The notes: generated from the sequence alone by a model not told the origin. Shown: positions 42,756 through 52,168, counted from the first letter of the stretch. The stretch is DNA of 64,000 nt from an uncultured Erythrobacter sp. (GCA_947501215.1 CANMUS010000005.1:62001-126000), one strand, 5' to 3'. Numbers and translations are program-made.

Positions 42756-45680
42756 TCAGATCCCGATTTCGAAAGGTTTTACCCTTTCCTTTGTCAGTTC
42801 TGGCTTGTCACTTGTGGGCGAAGCGCTGCCGACATCCTTGTCTTGCGAAACGCCCTTGGCAGCTGCCGCCTTGAGCCTTTGCGTTACTTCGAGGGCCGAC
42901 GTTTTCTCGCCGCTGTTGGACTTTATGGCCCGGCCGAGTTTCTCGGCATTGTCTGCAATCAGCGTAAGCCCGTCGCGAAGCCGGGTGACCGTGACCAGGA
43001 AGGTCTGCCGATTGGCGAGATTGCGCTCGCGGCTGTCCATCACCGCGATCCCGCGATCCGAGGTCAGTCCCTGCGCCATATGCGCATTGAGCGCATAGGC
43101 GAGGTCCATGCGTTTGAGCATGGGGTCGCCGCGGCTCAGGCGGAGCTCCTTGCCCGCTGATGTCTCCACTAAGACGCCCTTTGTGTCGATGGCCACGATC
43201 CTGGCCTGGTCGGCGTTGAACAGCCCGCGCTTGTGGTCGTTGTCGGTCCAACGGATCTTGTCTCCCTCGATGATGGACAGCGATTTGCGTTCGAAGAGCG
43301 ACAGCCGGCTATCGTCTGCGCCCGGCCGCAATCGCGCGGGATTGAACTTCCTAAGACGCCCCTTCCTGTCCTCAAGCACGAGCTGCTTGCGGGCATGGTC
43401 GATGGTCTTGACGGTGTAGTCGCCTTTGGAGAGTTTCTGGGTGCTGTCGCGCGAGCGGAAGTTGAGAACCATGCCCGGTTGGTATGTGCGAAGGTATCGC
43501 AACTCCTCGTGCGTCACATTCACCCGAGAATGAACGGTCAGCCGGCCCGATCGTGGGCCGAGCTCCCCGTTGGCATTGAGTCCGCGCTGGACAGCCTCGT
43601 TAACCGCAGACCGTAAGGCCCGTCCCGACGCGTAGATCGACGTCCGATCCCGATCCGCCGGGCTGAGCGAAAGCCACTTTTCGGCAGCAACAATCGCACT
43701 GTCCCCGCGAGCCTCGATGGTTGAAGGCGCAAGAGCCTGGAGCGCATCGTCGATGCGTCCCTCCTGCGCGGCGGCCTGGGCTCGCCGCAGGACGGGATCG
43801 CGGCCGCGCAAATTCACATCCATGGTGGCGCGCTCGATCCCGGCCTGTTGGACGAGGTCGAAGGGCTTACCGGCGTCGACGGCGCCTAGCTGTCGCTTGT
43901 CGCCGACGAGAACCAGACGATGGACTTCGGCTAGGTTCGCCAGCCGTACCAGCTTGGCCTTGTCCTCGTTCGACACCATCGACGCCTCGTCTAGAACCAG
44001 GACATGGTCTGCGAGCACGCTCCGAGCCTCGCCAAGCAGGGAGGCATTTCCCGGCTCGTGTAGAAGCCTGCCCCATTGGGCGAGAAAGCGGGCGATGGTC
44101 ATCGAACGGATGCCGGTGTCGCGCTCGAGCATCTGGACGAGCGTATTCTGCACCGCGAGTCCCAGCACCTGCTTGCCTTCCTCGCGGAGCAATTGGGCGA
44201 CCGGCTTCATCACGCTGCTCTTGCCCGCCCCGGCAATGCCCTGGATCGCTACAATCCTGTCCCGCGACGAAAGGACAAGGGCAGCCGCATCCTCCTGCCC
44301 TTCGTTGAGCGAAATTCCGTGGTTGATCGCGGCAACTGCCTGAACCCGTTCTGCGGCGTCCGGCCGATTCAGGATGGGCAACACCGCACCTCGTCCCTGG
44401 TCGACGTTCGCGAGAATGGTGCTTTCAAGGTCAAGCGCCTCGCGGCTCGCCAACCAGCCTTTGTGTTCGCCTTTGCCGGGCTCAAGTGCGCCGCTTCTGA
44501 CCAATGCGTTCACACGGGTTTCGACGTGATCCACCGTCGTCGGTAGCCCAAAATCGAGCGCCGCTTTCAGCAATCCCTCACGGGGAAAGGCTGCCTCGCG
44601 CTGCGAGAGATGACGCACCGCGGAAGCAACAGCCTGCGCGGCCGCGATGGTCGGTGCATCCTGCTTGAGGACATGGGCAGGGATCAGTGGATCAGTCGGA
44701 TCGCCCTTGATCCGCTGCGCGAACTCTCTCAGCTTCGCAATTCCACGCTGAAGAAGGCTCCCTTCTTTCGATCTGGGAATGTCCTTCGTTGCAGCCCGCA
44801 TCTGCGACGCATCGATCAAGCGGGCAAGGTCAATTCCGACTTCTTGGGCTTTCTGCCGCCACGCATCGAGAAGGCCTTCCCGGTCCCTGACGGGCGCCTT
44901 GCTTTTCCTCGTATCGAGCACAGCAATGTCGCGGGTTTTCGGGGTGTTCTCGCCCAGCTGGCGTACCGCGTCGAGGACTTCTTCGCGCCGCGTGGAAAAA
45001 GCCATGACCTGCTCGCGGGCGATGCCCGCTGCTTCGAAATTGCCATGCTTTCCAACCGGCTCTGCTTCGTAGCCCATTTTCTCGACCGCCAGACGAAAGC
45101 GCGCCATGGTCATCGAGTTGAGCAGGGTGTTGAACGACCAAAGCTTGTCATTGCGAAGCGCGCGCCACTTCCCGTCGCTGCCTTGCGTGACATTTGCCAC
45201 GACCGCATGAAAATGCAGGTTCGGCTCTTGGTTGCGGTTGGTGTCGTGCTGGAAAAGACCAATCGTCAGGTTATCGGTCGCAACCTTCCCGTAGCCAGCC
45301 TGACTGCCCATCCGGGTCTGCGCCGCGTTCTTTTCTGCCCAGCGCAAGGTCTCGATGACGGCCTCGCGATAGGCATCGATTATCCGCTGGTCGCCGCCCA
45401 CCAGCGCAAGCAACGACCAGCTTTTGGGCAGTGAGAATGTGAGGTCGGTTCCCGGCCTGTGGGCTTGGCCCGCATTGCCGACCTGGATACCATCGGGAAG
45501 TTCTCCCCGCAGCAAGGCATCGAACTGCTCGGCATTGACGCGGCCCTCAAGGCCAAGTCGTTCCGCTCCCTTCCCGACCCATGTTCCGGAACGATCGGCA
45601 TCGGCGCCGGTGTAGTAATTGTCTGCCGCGAAATAGCTCGCGGCAGCCGAAGGGGAGCGCACATTGGCGACGGAAAGCAT
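42756..45680 (-). CDS. traI: MobF conjugative relaxase/helicase TraI
   Basis: This 974-residue protein has a TrwC-type relaxase domain at residues 1-300. Catalytic tyrosines are in the N-terminal ASYFAADNYYTG (Tyr16, Tyr22, Tyr23), and the HUH motif is PNLHFHAVVAN near 150-160. The C-terminal part is an SF1 helicase with Walker A GIAGAGKSS near 480, VLDEASMV and VGDKRQLGAVD. It nicks at oriT, stays bound to the 5' end and unwinds the strand for transfer. It is shorter than F TraI (1756 aa) and closer to TrwC of R388 (966 aa). The gene follows traD on the same strand, 59 bases apart. Confidence 0.93.
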   Translation of the reverse strand: MLSVANVRSPSAAASYFAADNYYTGADADRSGTWVGKGAERLGLEGRVNAEQFDALLRGELPDGIQVGNAGQAHRPGTDLTFSLPKSWSLLALVGGDQRIIDAYREAVIETLRWAEKNAAQTRMGSQAGYGKVATDNLTIGLFQHDTNRNQEPNLHFHAVVANVTQGSDGKWRALRNDKLWSFNTLLNSMTMARFRLAVEKMGYEAEPVGKHGNFEAAGIAREQVMAFSTRREEVLDAVRQLGENTPKTRDIAVLDTRKSKAPVRDREGLLDAWRQKAQEVGIDLARLIDASQMRAATKDIPRSKEGSLLQRGIAKLREFAQRIKGDPTDPLIPAHVLKQDAPTIAAAQAVASAVRHLSQREAAFPREGLLKAALDFGLPTTVDHVETRVNALVRSGALEPGKGEHKGWLASREALDLESTILANVDQGRGAVLPILNRPDAAERVQAVAAINHGISLNEGQEDAAALVLSSRDRIVAIQGIAGAGKSSVMKPVAQLLREEGKQVLGLAVQNTLVQMLERDTGIRSMTIARFLAQWGRLLHEPGNASLLGEARSVLADHVLVLDEASMVSNEDKAKLVRLANLAEVHRLVLVGDKRQLGAVDAGKPFDLVQQAGIERATMDVNLRGRDPVLRRAQAAAQEGRIDDALQALAPSTIEARGDSAIVAAEKWLSLSPADRDRTSIYASGRALRSAVNEAVQRGLNANGELGPRSGRLTVHSRVNVTHEELRYLRTYQPGMVLNFRSRDSTQKLSKGDYTVKTIDHARKQLVLEDRKGRLRKFNPARLRPGADDSRLSLFERKSLSIIEGDKIRWTDNDHKRGLFNADQARIVAIDTKGVLVETSAGKELRLSRGDPMLKRMDLAYALNAHMAQGLTSDRGIAVMDSRERNLANRQTFLVTVTRLRDGLTLIADNAEKLGRAIKSNSGEKTSALEVTQRLKAAAAKGVSQDKDVGSASPTSDKPELTKERVKPFEIGI

Positions 45681-45739
45681 CCAGTTTGGTCCTCGTCACG
45701 GCTCCCCTCGTGGCCGAGTAATCCCTCCCCATTTGCCTT

Positions 45740-48052
45740 TCACATGTCGGGCTCGAACTCGCCGAAATCCTTTTCCGGAGGATCTGCGACCGCACCTTCA
45801 CGCAGGTCTTTCTCGACCGGCGTGAGAGATTGGTGCCCACTGGTCACCGCGCGAGCTTGGGGCGTCGAACCGCCCTTTCCAGCTGCGTCATCGCCGGCGG
45901 TTCCTGGTTCGGACGGATGCTGTTCCGCGCCCATTGCTGGTGCATCCTCACCGGTTTGCACTGCGGCGAGAGGTAGCGTTGGACCTGCATCCAGATGCGT
46001 ATCGGACCGGGTTTCCGCACCGAGATCACCAGCCGCGCGCCCTGCATTGAGCTTTTCAAGCGGCACAGGCTCCTGCCGATCCTGCGGTTCATCGGCGACA
46101 CGGCGCTGCCCCTCCAAGTCAAGTTTGAGCTGCTTTGTATCGACAGGCTTACCAGCACCGTCATCGTTCGAAGCGGGATGCTCGTCATTCGGTTTCGAAC
46201 CCGGTTTTGCTTGGGGCGTCATTGCCGCAGGACCCTGGCCAGGCTTTATGAGCGGTTTCTCGCGGGCGATGAAACCTTCGGCAATACGGCCACGCGTCCG
46301 CGGAATGAGCGAAACCGGCGCAGCGGGGAATCCATCAGGAAATTTGATGTAGGCCGACAGCCGCGGAAGGTTCATGAACTGGTCGGGCAGAAGCAACGGC
46401 TCGATCTGCCGCCTGGGCGTCAGGCTGACTGCATCGCGCGCATTGTTGTACCCGTAGCTGTAGCCTTCTTCCATGTCGCGCACCTGCCGGTGGCCGATGA
46501 AATCGGAGCACCAGGTCGCTGTCTCTCGATCGGCCGTCGCCAGAATGAGCTTGGTTCGCGCAAGCGAGGAAAGTGTCATGGCCATGTTCTCGCCGTAGAC
46601 TTCCTTGAGCTTGGCAAACGCATGTACCCCGGTGACGATCGCACCGCCAAAATTGCGCGCGGTTTGCAGTCCCTTTTCAAGCGCCGGTAGTCGGTGAAGG
46701 GCTCCGAGTTCGTCGATCAGAAACCACATCCGCAGGTCCTGTGTGCGCTCGAGCGTCATGAGCGTATTCATCGCCGTGTCGAGCCACAGCGTCAGCAACT
46801 GCGAGGAGATGCTCATGTCGACATAGCGGGCAGAGAGGAACAGGATCGAGCCCGCCTGGCAGTCGCCTTTGACCCAGTGGCGGACCGAAAAGCGCGGTCC
46901 GGATGAGGGCAAAAGCTTGAGCACTTTCGCATTCGCATTGAACACAGCGCGGATCGATTCCGCCATGCGGGCCGCTTCCGGAGCGGTCAGCGGATCGGCC
47001 ATGGTACCGCGCATCAGCTTATGCACTTCGGACAGGTCAGCGGTCATCAGCCGCCGTGCCAAAGCCTCGTTGGTTGTAGCGCCGGTACGGGCAAGATGGA
47101 GACACATCTCGACGAACAGCATGCGCGCCGCAAGCACCCAGAATTGTTCGGAACCACCCCCGTCATGGGGCACGAGCGCTTCAGCAGCGGCGTGAAACTC
47201 GGCTTCCGTCGTGCAGTCGTTGAACACGCTCCACAGCGGACACCGAACATCGACAGGATTGAGAATGATGTCGCGCGCGGGGTCGTAAAAGGTTTCGATA
47301 AATGCGCCGGTCAGGTCGAAAATGACCGCGCGCTGGCCGCGCTCGCGCGCTTCGGCAACGAGTTCGGTGAGCGCCACGGTCTTGCCGGTTCCGGTCGTGC
47401 CAATAAGCATGGCGTGGCTCTGCTCGAGCCGCCACGGCCAGCTCACACCGGCGAGATGTGCCGGTTGGTAATGGCCCGCTTCAGCAAGCGCCGACGAGCT
47501 CGCAAGCCGCCACTTCCAGCCAAACTTGCGTCCCAGTTCTTCGGCCCGGAATGCCTTGTTGTGACGCTCGATTTCTTCTTCGAGTTCGTCGAGCGAAACC
47601 AGCATCGCGCCGCGCTCGTGCTTGCGCTCCTTCGACCGCCCGCCAAAGCGCTCGGCGAACCACCAGAAGAACACGAAGGCCGGGATCAGCAGTACCGCTG
47701 AGACCAGCAATCCCTGCTTCACTGCCGTACGAAACGCCTCGACCGCCTCGCGCATCGGCGGGAACTCACGAACGATGCCAAACGGGAGGCCGACCCTTTC
47801 GCCGTCAAGCAGTTCAAGGTTGACCAGCTTGGCCGGATCGAACTCCATGAAGGCATAGAGACTGGCGTAGATATGCATCCAGACCAGGTAGATCTGGTGA
47901 TCACTCAGAGCCGACCGCACTTCCCAATAGCAGGTGCCGACCGCTACCAGGCCGGTGACAATCAAGGGGCCCTTCAGGCCGGCTGCAAACATGAAACCAA
48001 AGTGGCCGAGCAACTGGCTCCCGCGGGTGAAGTTCAGGAGATTATGCTTCAT
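45740..48052 (-). CDS. traD: Type IV coupling protein TraD
   Basis: The ATG at 48052 gives about 770 residues. Two N-terminal membrane helices (about 20-40 and 100-125) are followed by a VirD4/TraD ATPase. Walker A is GTTGTGKTVALTE near 218 and the Walker B strand is RMWFLIDELGALHRLP. The C-terminal 190 residues are low complexity, as in F TraD, where the tail contacts the relaxosome. It connects the TraI-DNA complex to the secretion channel encoded at 1-16781. Its start overlaps the preceding small gene by eleven bases. Confidence 0.92.
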   Translation of the reverse strand: MKHNLLNFTRGSQLLGHFGFMFAAGLKGPLIVTGLVAVGTCYWEVRSALSDHQIYLVWMHIYASLYAFMEFDPAKLVNLELLDGERVGLPFGIVREFPPMREAVEAFRTAVKQGLLVSAVLLIPAFVFFWWFAERFGGRSKERKHERGAMLVSLDELEEEIERHNKAFRAEELGRKFGWKWRLASSSALAEAGHYQPAHLAGVSWPWRLEQSHAMLIGTTGTGKTVALTELVAEARERGQRAVIFDLTGAFIETFYDPARDIILNPVDVRCPLWSVFNDCTTEAEFHAAAEALVPHDGGGSEQFWVLAARMLFVEMCLHLARTGATTNEALARRLMTADLSEVHKLMRGTMADPLTAPEAARMAESIRAVFNANAKVLKLLPSSGPRFSVRHWVKGDCQAGSILFLSARYVDMSISSQLLTLWLDTAMNTLMTLERTQDLRMWFLIDELGALHRLPALEKGLQTARNFGGAIVTGVHAFAKLKEVYGENMAMTLSSLARTKLILATADRETATWCSDFIGHRQVRDMEEGYSYGYNNARDAVSLTPRRQIEPLLLPDQFMNLPRLSAYIKFPDGFPAAPVSLIPRTRGRIAEGFIAREKPLIKPGQGPAAMTPQAKPGSKPNDEHPASNDDGAGKPVDTKQLKLDLEGQRRVADEPQDRQEPVPLEKLNAGRAAGDLGAETRSDTHLDAGPTLPLAAVQTGEDAPAMGAEQHPSEPGTAGDDAAGKGGSTPQARAVTSGHQSLTPVEKDLREGAVADPPEKDFGEFEPDM

Positions 48053-48374
48053 GGGATTGGCCTCCCATGTTTGCGTTGACGGGGAGGCCAAGACGCTCCA
48101 GGCGTCGCCGGTACGCCTCGTGAGTACGGTCGCGCAAACTCGCGTCAGAATGGCTGGCCAGAAGCGCATCGAGCGCCACCGAAATGAAGATTGCCTGTCG
48201 CGCGGGATCGAGCCCTGCGGGCCTGTCCTTCGCCTCGTTATCGCGCTGCCACGCTGCGACGATTAGGTCACGAATAAAGACGCTGACACTGACGCCATGG
48301 TCCGCGGCACACTGGCGAACCCAGTTACCAACGGAGAGAGACACGAATGTCTGAAGCCGATCTTGTCGGGTCAT
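48042..48374 (-). CDS. Small relaxosome-type accessory protein
   Basis: The ATG at 48374 gives 110 residues. The N-terminus (RQDRLQTFVSLSVGNWVRQCAADHGVSVSVFIRDLI) is a beta strand followed by two helices, a ribbon-helix-helix-like pattern. Proteins of this type bind oriT and assist the relaxase (TraY, TraM, MobC or TraJ analogues). It is the first gene of the accessory-traD-traI operon and lies directly beside a strong hairpin (48379-48407) in the candidate oriT, which could be its own binding site. Family name not certain. Confidence 0.68.
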   Translation of the reverse strand: MTRQDRLQTFVSLSVGNWVRQCAADHGVSVSVFIRDLIVAAWQRDNEAKDRPAGLDPARQAIFISVALDALLASHSDASLRDRTHEAYRRRLERLGLPVNANMGGQSHEA

Positions 48375-48540
48375 GAAACAGGTTCCTTGTCGGGCCGACG
48401 GAACCTGGCTCACCTTGCGGAAGGTGCCGATGAGAATAAATCGTGAACAACTCGCAGTCAATCTAAAGATTCTGACGATATTTCAAAGTGATAGATGGAT
48501 GTGAGTTGTCAGCGGATCGGCGCAAAGCCGCTCTACTCGC
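48375..48540. other. Candidate oriT / relaxosome binding region
   Basis: Immediately upstream of the accessory gene is an interrupted hairpin, CAGGTTCC (48379-48386) with GGAACCTG (48400-48407) and an inner GTCGG/CCGAC. A perfect hairpin of CACCTT and AAGGTG (48411-48426) with a GCGG loop follows. After that comes an AT-rich stretch (48427-48500). Hairpins beside an AT-rich region next to a relaxosome gene are the usual makeup of an oriT. The nick site cannot be named from this sequence. Confidence 0.5.
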
Positions 48541-49059
48541 AGACGGGTTGATTTCGCCCAAAACCACATTCTTTAGCAATAACAGAAAGATAAATCCCGA
48601 AATCGCGGGGTAGGGTGTGCTCCTTCGTTCCCAAGTGCGCGAGGTGGTCCAGGCAATGAGGGGGATTGATCAAGGACGACTTTTCCCGATCTCCATGTTG
48701 GAGCGCGAGCAACCAGGCCTGGCAGCTCACAGCATGCAGATAGAAAGCAGTTCAACGCCTCCAGCCGAAGACAGCACCTGCGAAAGAGGCAGCGGCCAAG
48801 GGCGCGTGGGAAGCAAGGCAAGCGGGACCTGTCGCGTGCCCTAGCTTCCCGCCGCCCGACCCGTTGCCGGTTCGCAAGTGCGCGCGGGGCCCAAGAACAA
48901 ATTACGCCGCACCCTCAGGAGCGCATCGCAAGATGCGCGGGACAGAGTGCGTCCACAGCCCCGCTCCACTTATCGGGTGCCGCCGCAGTGCGGTGGGCGG
49001 CCGTCAGAGCGACCGACCGAACCGGGTTCTTGTGCTTGATTGGACTACCCGGCGAACAA
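48541..49059. other. Gene-free, hairpin-rich region (possible leading-region control)
   Basis: I see no convincing gene here; short open frames lack ribosome-binding sites and domain patterns. Two good hairpins are present: GCGCATC/GATGCGC with a GCAA loop (48921-48938), and a nested GC-rich palindrome at 48979-49001. The 3' end runs into the terminator of the next minus-strand gene. Such folds could act as single-strand promoters during transfer. Confidence 0.4.
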
Positions 49060-49094
49060 GAAAAAAGGGCAGGAACCGTCCCCGGTTCCCGCCC
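49060..49094 (-). terminator. Rho-independent terminator for the minus-strand gene at 49106-49327
   Basis: Read on the minus strand, an 11-pair GC-rich stem with one mismatch (49067-49078 with 49083-49094) is followed by a run of six T residues (49061-49066 on the plus strand as A). It starts 12 bases after the stop codon of the gene at 49106-49327. Confidence 0.8.
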
Positions 49095-49105
49095 TGTCGG
49101 TAGTC

Positions 49106-49327
49106 TCAGAACTCGTCGAGCATGCCGCCGTGGACCGTGTGGACCACCCGCGCTGCGAGATGTGCTGGCAAGATGTTGTAGTCACCCTCGTCGAGGGCAA
49201 AGTACCCGAGTTCGTCATCCTCGATAACGTGCTGATCGAAGAAGCTGTGCAGCGCTCTCTTCTCGGCTGTTTCCAGAGCCTCGAAATAGCTCCGGGACGC
49301 AACGGGGCAATGATCCGATTTAGCCAT
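49106..49327 (-). CDS. Small acidic hypothetical protein
   Basis: The ATG at 49327 has an AGGAGG ribosome-binding site, giving 73 residues. The upstream in-frame extension is not used. The protein is acidic with many aromatic and His residues (ALHSFFDQHVIEDDELGYFAL, shortened here). I recognise no family. The gene has its own palindrome upstream (49345-49361) and its own terminator, so it is a monocistronic unit in the probable leading region. Small acidic proteins in leading regions are sometimes DNA mimics or anti-defence factors, but nothing proves that here. Confidence 0.6.
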   Translation of the reverse strand: MAKSDHCPVASRSYFEALETAEKRALHSFFDQHVIEDDELGYFALDEGDYNILPAHLAARVVHTVHGGMLDEF

Positions 49328-49673
49328 GATTATCCTCCTGATTTCTGTCGTGAGACGACAGGAGGTGCGCGCGATGGTCTTGTGCATCCCGGGTCAGGGA
49401 TCGCCCGGATGGGCGACCGCAATAGCGGCGGTGGGGGTAACGATTTTGTTCGCTGCCGGATGCAATCCGGTGGCGGGCAAAATGGTGGGGCCCCGCCGTC
49501 CTTGAGGCGGGAGGCGCAAGGCCATCATGCTGGGAGAACCGTGAGCAAGAACCCACCACCTCCGCCCCAATATCGAACGCCTGCTGGGTGCGAATTGCCT
49601 TTCCTACACCCCGATGACGCGGGCATCGAAACAACCGGGGAGCAGATCTGAGGGGGACAAAAGGATAAGTAAC
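49328..49673. other. Intergenic region with palindromes, no gene seen
   Basis: The region contains a perfect palindrome CTGTCGT-GAG-ACGACAG (49345-49361), placed like an operator 18 bases upstream of the start at 49327. It also has CCGGAT-GCA-ATCCGG (49456-49470) and a CCCGCC/GGCGGG stem (49492-49511). A purine-rich ribosome-binding region for the gene at 49674 lies at its right end. I see no protein gene. Confidence 0.45.
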
Positions 49674-49940
49674 ATGCCCCGAAACAGGAGCGCGATTGCA
49701 GCCCTGCAAAAACTCGAAGCGGACCGCGAGGCGCTCGACTCCAAACAACGCGAACTTGAAGTGCAAGCGGCCAGAGAGCTCGGCGAAATCATTTTGGGAA
49801 GCGGCCTCGAGAGCTTCTCGAAGAAGGGTTTGAGGAAGGTTGCCGAAGAACTCGGGAAGCTCGGCGAGGATGCTGCGATCGAGAGGCTGACGGGGCGCGG
49901 TGCAACCCGTGCTTCGAATGCTGCGCCGGGAACCCAGTAA
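49674..49940 (+). CDS. Small coiled-coil protein (KfrA/TraC-like hypothetical)
   Basis: The ATG at 49674 gives 88 residues. Residues 5-40 form a helix with heptad-like spacing (AIAALQKLEADREALDSK), followed by ARELGEIILGSGLESF and KKGLRKVAEELGKLG. This small protein type is common on sphingomonad plasmids and may match a DUF6437-like family, which I cannot verify. It is transcribed opposite to ssb, and a shared hairpin terminator lies between them. Confidence 0.62.
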   Translation: MPRNRSAIAALQKLEADREALDSKQRELEVQAARELGEIILGSGLESFSKKGLRKVAEELGKLGEDAAIERLTGRGATRASNAAPGTQ

Positions 49941-49948
49941 CCACAGAA

Positions 49949-49982
49949 GAAGAGGCCCTGCCGCTTGCGGCAGAGCCTCTTC
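49949..49982. terminator. Hairpin between two convergent genes (likely bidirectional terminator)
   Basis: A 16-base stem, 49949-49964 paired with 49967-49982, has one mismatch and a two-base loop. It starts nine bases after the stop of the gene at 49674-49940 and lies 25 bases past the ssb stop on the other strand. There is no long T run, so termination may be partly dependent on Rho. Confidence 0.6.
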
Positions 49983-50007
49983 GTAAGGCGGACGACCGGC
50001 ATCGAGG

Positions 50008-50406
50008 TCAGTCGATATCGGGAGCGTCGGTGTTGTCGTTGTCGTCGCTCGAGCCGTTGCCGCGGGAGAGGAAGTCGACCTTGTCGGCGAGGATCTCGGT
50101 GCCGTAGCGGGTGACCCCATCCTTGTCCTCCCACTGGGTGTAGTGGATACGGCCCTGGACCGATACCAGCTGGCCCTTGGAGCAGTACTGGCCGACGGTC
50201 TTGGCGAGGCCGTTGAAGCAGGTCACCCGGTGGAACTCGCTTTCCTTGGCGGTGTAGCCGTTCTCGTCCTTGTAGGTCTTGCCGTCCTTGTCCCGTGCAG
50301 GGCGATCGGTGACAACGGTGATTCCGGTAACATTGGTGCCGCCCTTGGTCTCACGGGTATCGGGATCGCGAGCGATGCGGCCGGTGAGGATTGCGATATT
50401 GGTCAT
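50008..50406 (-). CDS. ssb: Single-stranded DNA-binding protein
   Basis: This 132-residue protein has the OB fold of SSB: NIAILTGRIARDPDTR at the start, ESEFHRVTCFNGLA in the middle and LVSVQGRIHYTQWEDKDG. The short acidic tail ends in DAPDID and does not match the usual PF tip (DDDIPF) of chromosomal SSB. Plasmid-encoded SSBs in leading regions coat the incoming single strand and dampen the SOS response. Position next to the candidate oriT and ardC fits that. Confidence 0.93.
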   Translation of the reverse strand: MTNIAILTGRIARDPDTRETKGGTNVTGITVVTDRPARDKDGKTYKDENGYTAKESEFHRVTCFNGLAKTVGQYCSKGQLVSVQGRIHYTQWEDKDGVTRYGTEILADKVDFLSRGNGSSDDNDNTDAPDID

Positions 50407-50674
50407 GATGGTAGTCCTTCAGTTCCTCAAACCGGAGACCATCTCCGGCTTGCGAACATCCAGAAGAAGCAGGGCATGGGAGGACTGCACCGCAGGCCTG
50501 GAAGGCCGAAGGGGAACCTGTTCATGACGGGTGGTGCGGGCAGGCAGCGCAGCTGCCAACACGGCCGGAAAGGAACGGGTTGCTGTCCTCAGCTGACCTG
50601 GTTCAGGACTGTTCGCGAAGAAAGCCGGATGGGTATCGGGTGCGGGTCTGCAGGCTCACGTGACCCTGCTGTAA

Positions 50675-50944
50675 TCAGCTTGCTCCATCGCCCTCCGATG
50701 CCGCCAGGAGATCCATGAGGTTGCGGGCTGCTTCCCGGTCTTCCTCGTTCTCGAACGCCACATCGAGGTCGGGGGCGGACCCGAACATGTGCAGGAACGA
50801 CCACAGTGCAAAGCGCTTGCCCCGGTCCTCCTCAAGGCCGAGATCGACCCGGCAATGCTCGATGCCGGCTGCAAAGGTATCGGGAGCAACCCCTGAGATG
50901 TCGGTGGTGGCAAAGTAGCGCTGCAGCAGATCGTCAAGTTGCAT
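50675..50944 (-). CDS. Hypothetical protein of the plasmid accessory block
   Basis: The ATG at 50944 (MQLDDLLQRYF) gives 89 residues; a longer frame upstream lacks support. It is acidic and helical, with LWSFLHMFGSAPDLDVAF and a C-terminal helix. No family is recognised. It lies between ssb and the DUF2493 gene on the same strand, in a group (ssb, this gene, DUF2493, hypothetical, ardC) that recurs in sphingomonad elements as far as I recall. Confidence 0.6.
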   Translation of the reverse strand: MQLDDLLQRYFATTDISGVAPDTFAAGIEHCRVDLGLEEDRGKRFALWSFLHMFGSAPDLDVAFENEEDREAARNLMDLLAASEGDGAS

Positions 50945-51014
50945 GACCGGTCCATAGCCGGGTCGGCGCCGAATGCACATCCGGGCAATGTAGATGCAGA
51001 TTGTGAAGGCCCCC

Positions 51015-51950
51015 TCAGGACCCGGGGAAGGTGCCCAAGGGACCGCGGCGATCGACCACGGTGATCCGGCGAGCCTTGGCATCGATGACAAGCCGTTCGG
51101 TCACGCCATTGCCCGGAAAGGCGACGACGTAACGCGGCTTTAGCGAGAGCATTTGCTCGTTGCGCTTGAACCCGGCGCGGGCGCCAAGCCGACGATCGAG
51201 CGAATAGGTCAGTTGCTGGACTTCGCGGCGTTCGGCCCAGCTTGCTGCCAGGCGATCGGCACCCTTGCCGTCGCCGCCATGGACCAGGAAGAGATCGGGA
51301 ACCACATCGCGCACCTTGTCCAGCGTTGCCCAGATATTGTCGGCATATCGCTTCGCATCCTCGGCGCTCTCGAAGCTCTGGCGACCACCGGCAAAGACGA
51401 CCGGAGTTCCTTCCGGGATCAGGGCATGGCGCCGGTTCTCGGCGCGTGCGCGTAGGAAATCGCGGGCATCGATCACGGCCGATGTGAGCTTTCGCGAATG
51501 GTTCGTTCGCGAGCCGGACACGGGCTTCCAAGAGGAACCGGTCTCGTCGCGGTAGAGTGCTGCTGCAGCCTCGCGCATCTGCTCGAAGGCCAGCATGCTG
51601 GCTTCGGCAGCCTGCGCGCGCTCGAGCTGCTCTTCTAGATTGCTCGAATGCACTTCGGAGCCATCGGCTGATGCGAGGAGGACCCGGATTTCGTCGATGG
51701 CCCGGTCAAGTTGAGCGGACTTCCGGCTGGCTGCGCGGTGGAAGAGATTGACCATGCCCCAGGCAATGTCCTCTGCATCGGCTTCCAGGGCAGTATCGGA
51801 GAACATCGCGAAGAGATCGGACCAGACTGCGCCAAGCGTCTGCTCGATCGCGTCCTCGCAGGGAAAGTCGGTCTCGTTGAAGGGGGCTGGCCGGATGCTG
51901 AAGCCTGAGAGGTCGAGGCCGCTCAACTGGTCGATGAAGCTGTCGTACAT
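51015..51950 (-). CDS. DUF2493 (SLOG-superfamily) protein
   Basis: This 311-residue protein has a helical N-terminal half (to about residue 175) and a C-terminal Rossmann-like SLOG domain. The domain contains TPVVFAGGRQSFES, LVHGGDGKGADRLAASWA and GFKRNEQMLSLKPRYVVAFPG, the DUF2493 hallmarks. SLOG proteins bind nucleotides or their derivatives, and the DUF2493 group is common on conjugative elements and phages. Role in the element is unknown; nucleotide sensing in anti-defence or defence is possible. It is near the ardC-like gene. Confidence 0.82.
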   Translation of the reverse strand: MYDSFIDQLSGLDLSGFSIRPAPFNETDFPCEDAIEQTLGAVWSDLFAMFSDTALEADAEDIAWGMVNLFHRAASRKSAQLDRAIDEIRVLLASADGSEVHSSNLEEQLERAQAAEASMLAFEQMREAAAALYRDETGSSWKPVSGSRTNHSRKLTSAVIDARDFLRARAENRRHALIPEGTPVVFAGGRQSFESAEDAKRYADNIWATLDKVRDVVPDLFLVHGGDGKGADRLAASWAERREVQQLTYSLDRRLGARAGFKRNEQMLSLKPRYVVAFPGNGVTERLVIDAKARRITVVDRRGPLGTFPGS

Positions 51951-52168
51951 GGGGTGTCTCCTGATCGGGGGACAAGGAGAGGAGGCACCATTGCCTCGGT
52001 CCTGTCCGCCGGAGCCCGATCAGGGCCGGGACAAGGGGCGTGAGGCACCGCGTAGCGGGAAACCTGCGGCCCTAGGCTGGCGCGGGCAACACGGGCCGAC
52101 GGGCCGCAGGTTGCGACGCGCCCCGACCGGCCCAAGGGCTTCTCCCGGCGGACTGGGATGAGGCAGGA

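Noticed and set aside
42756..45680. Long open frame on the plus strand opposite traI (43717-45434)
   Set aside because: Lies opposite clear relaxase and helicase motifs and carries none of its own.
48617..48844. 75-residue open frame in the candidate oriT region
   Set aside because: No ribosome-binding site, no domain pattern and odd composition; likely chance.
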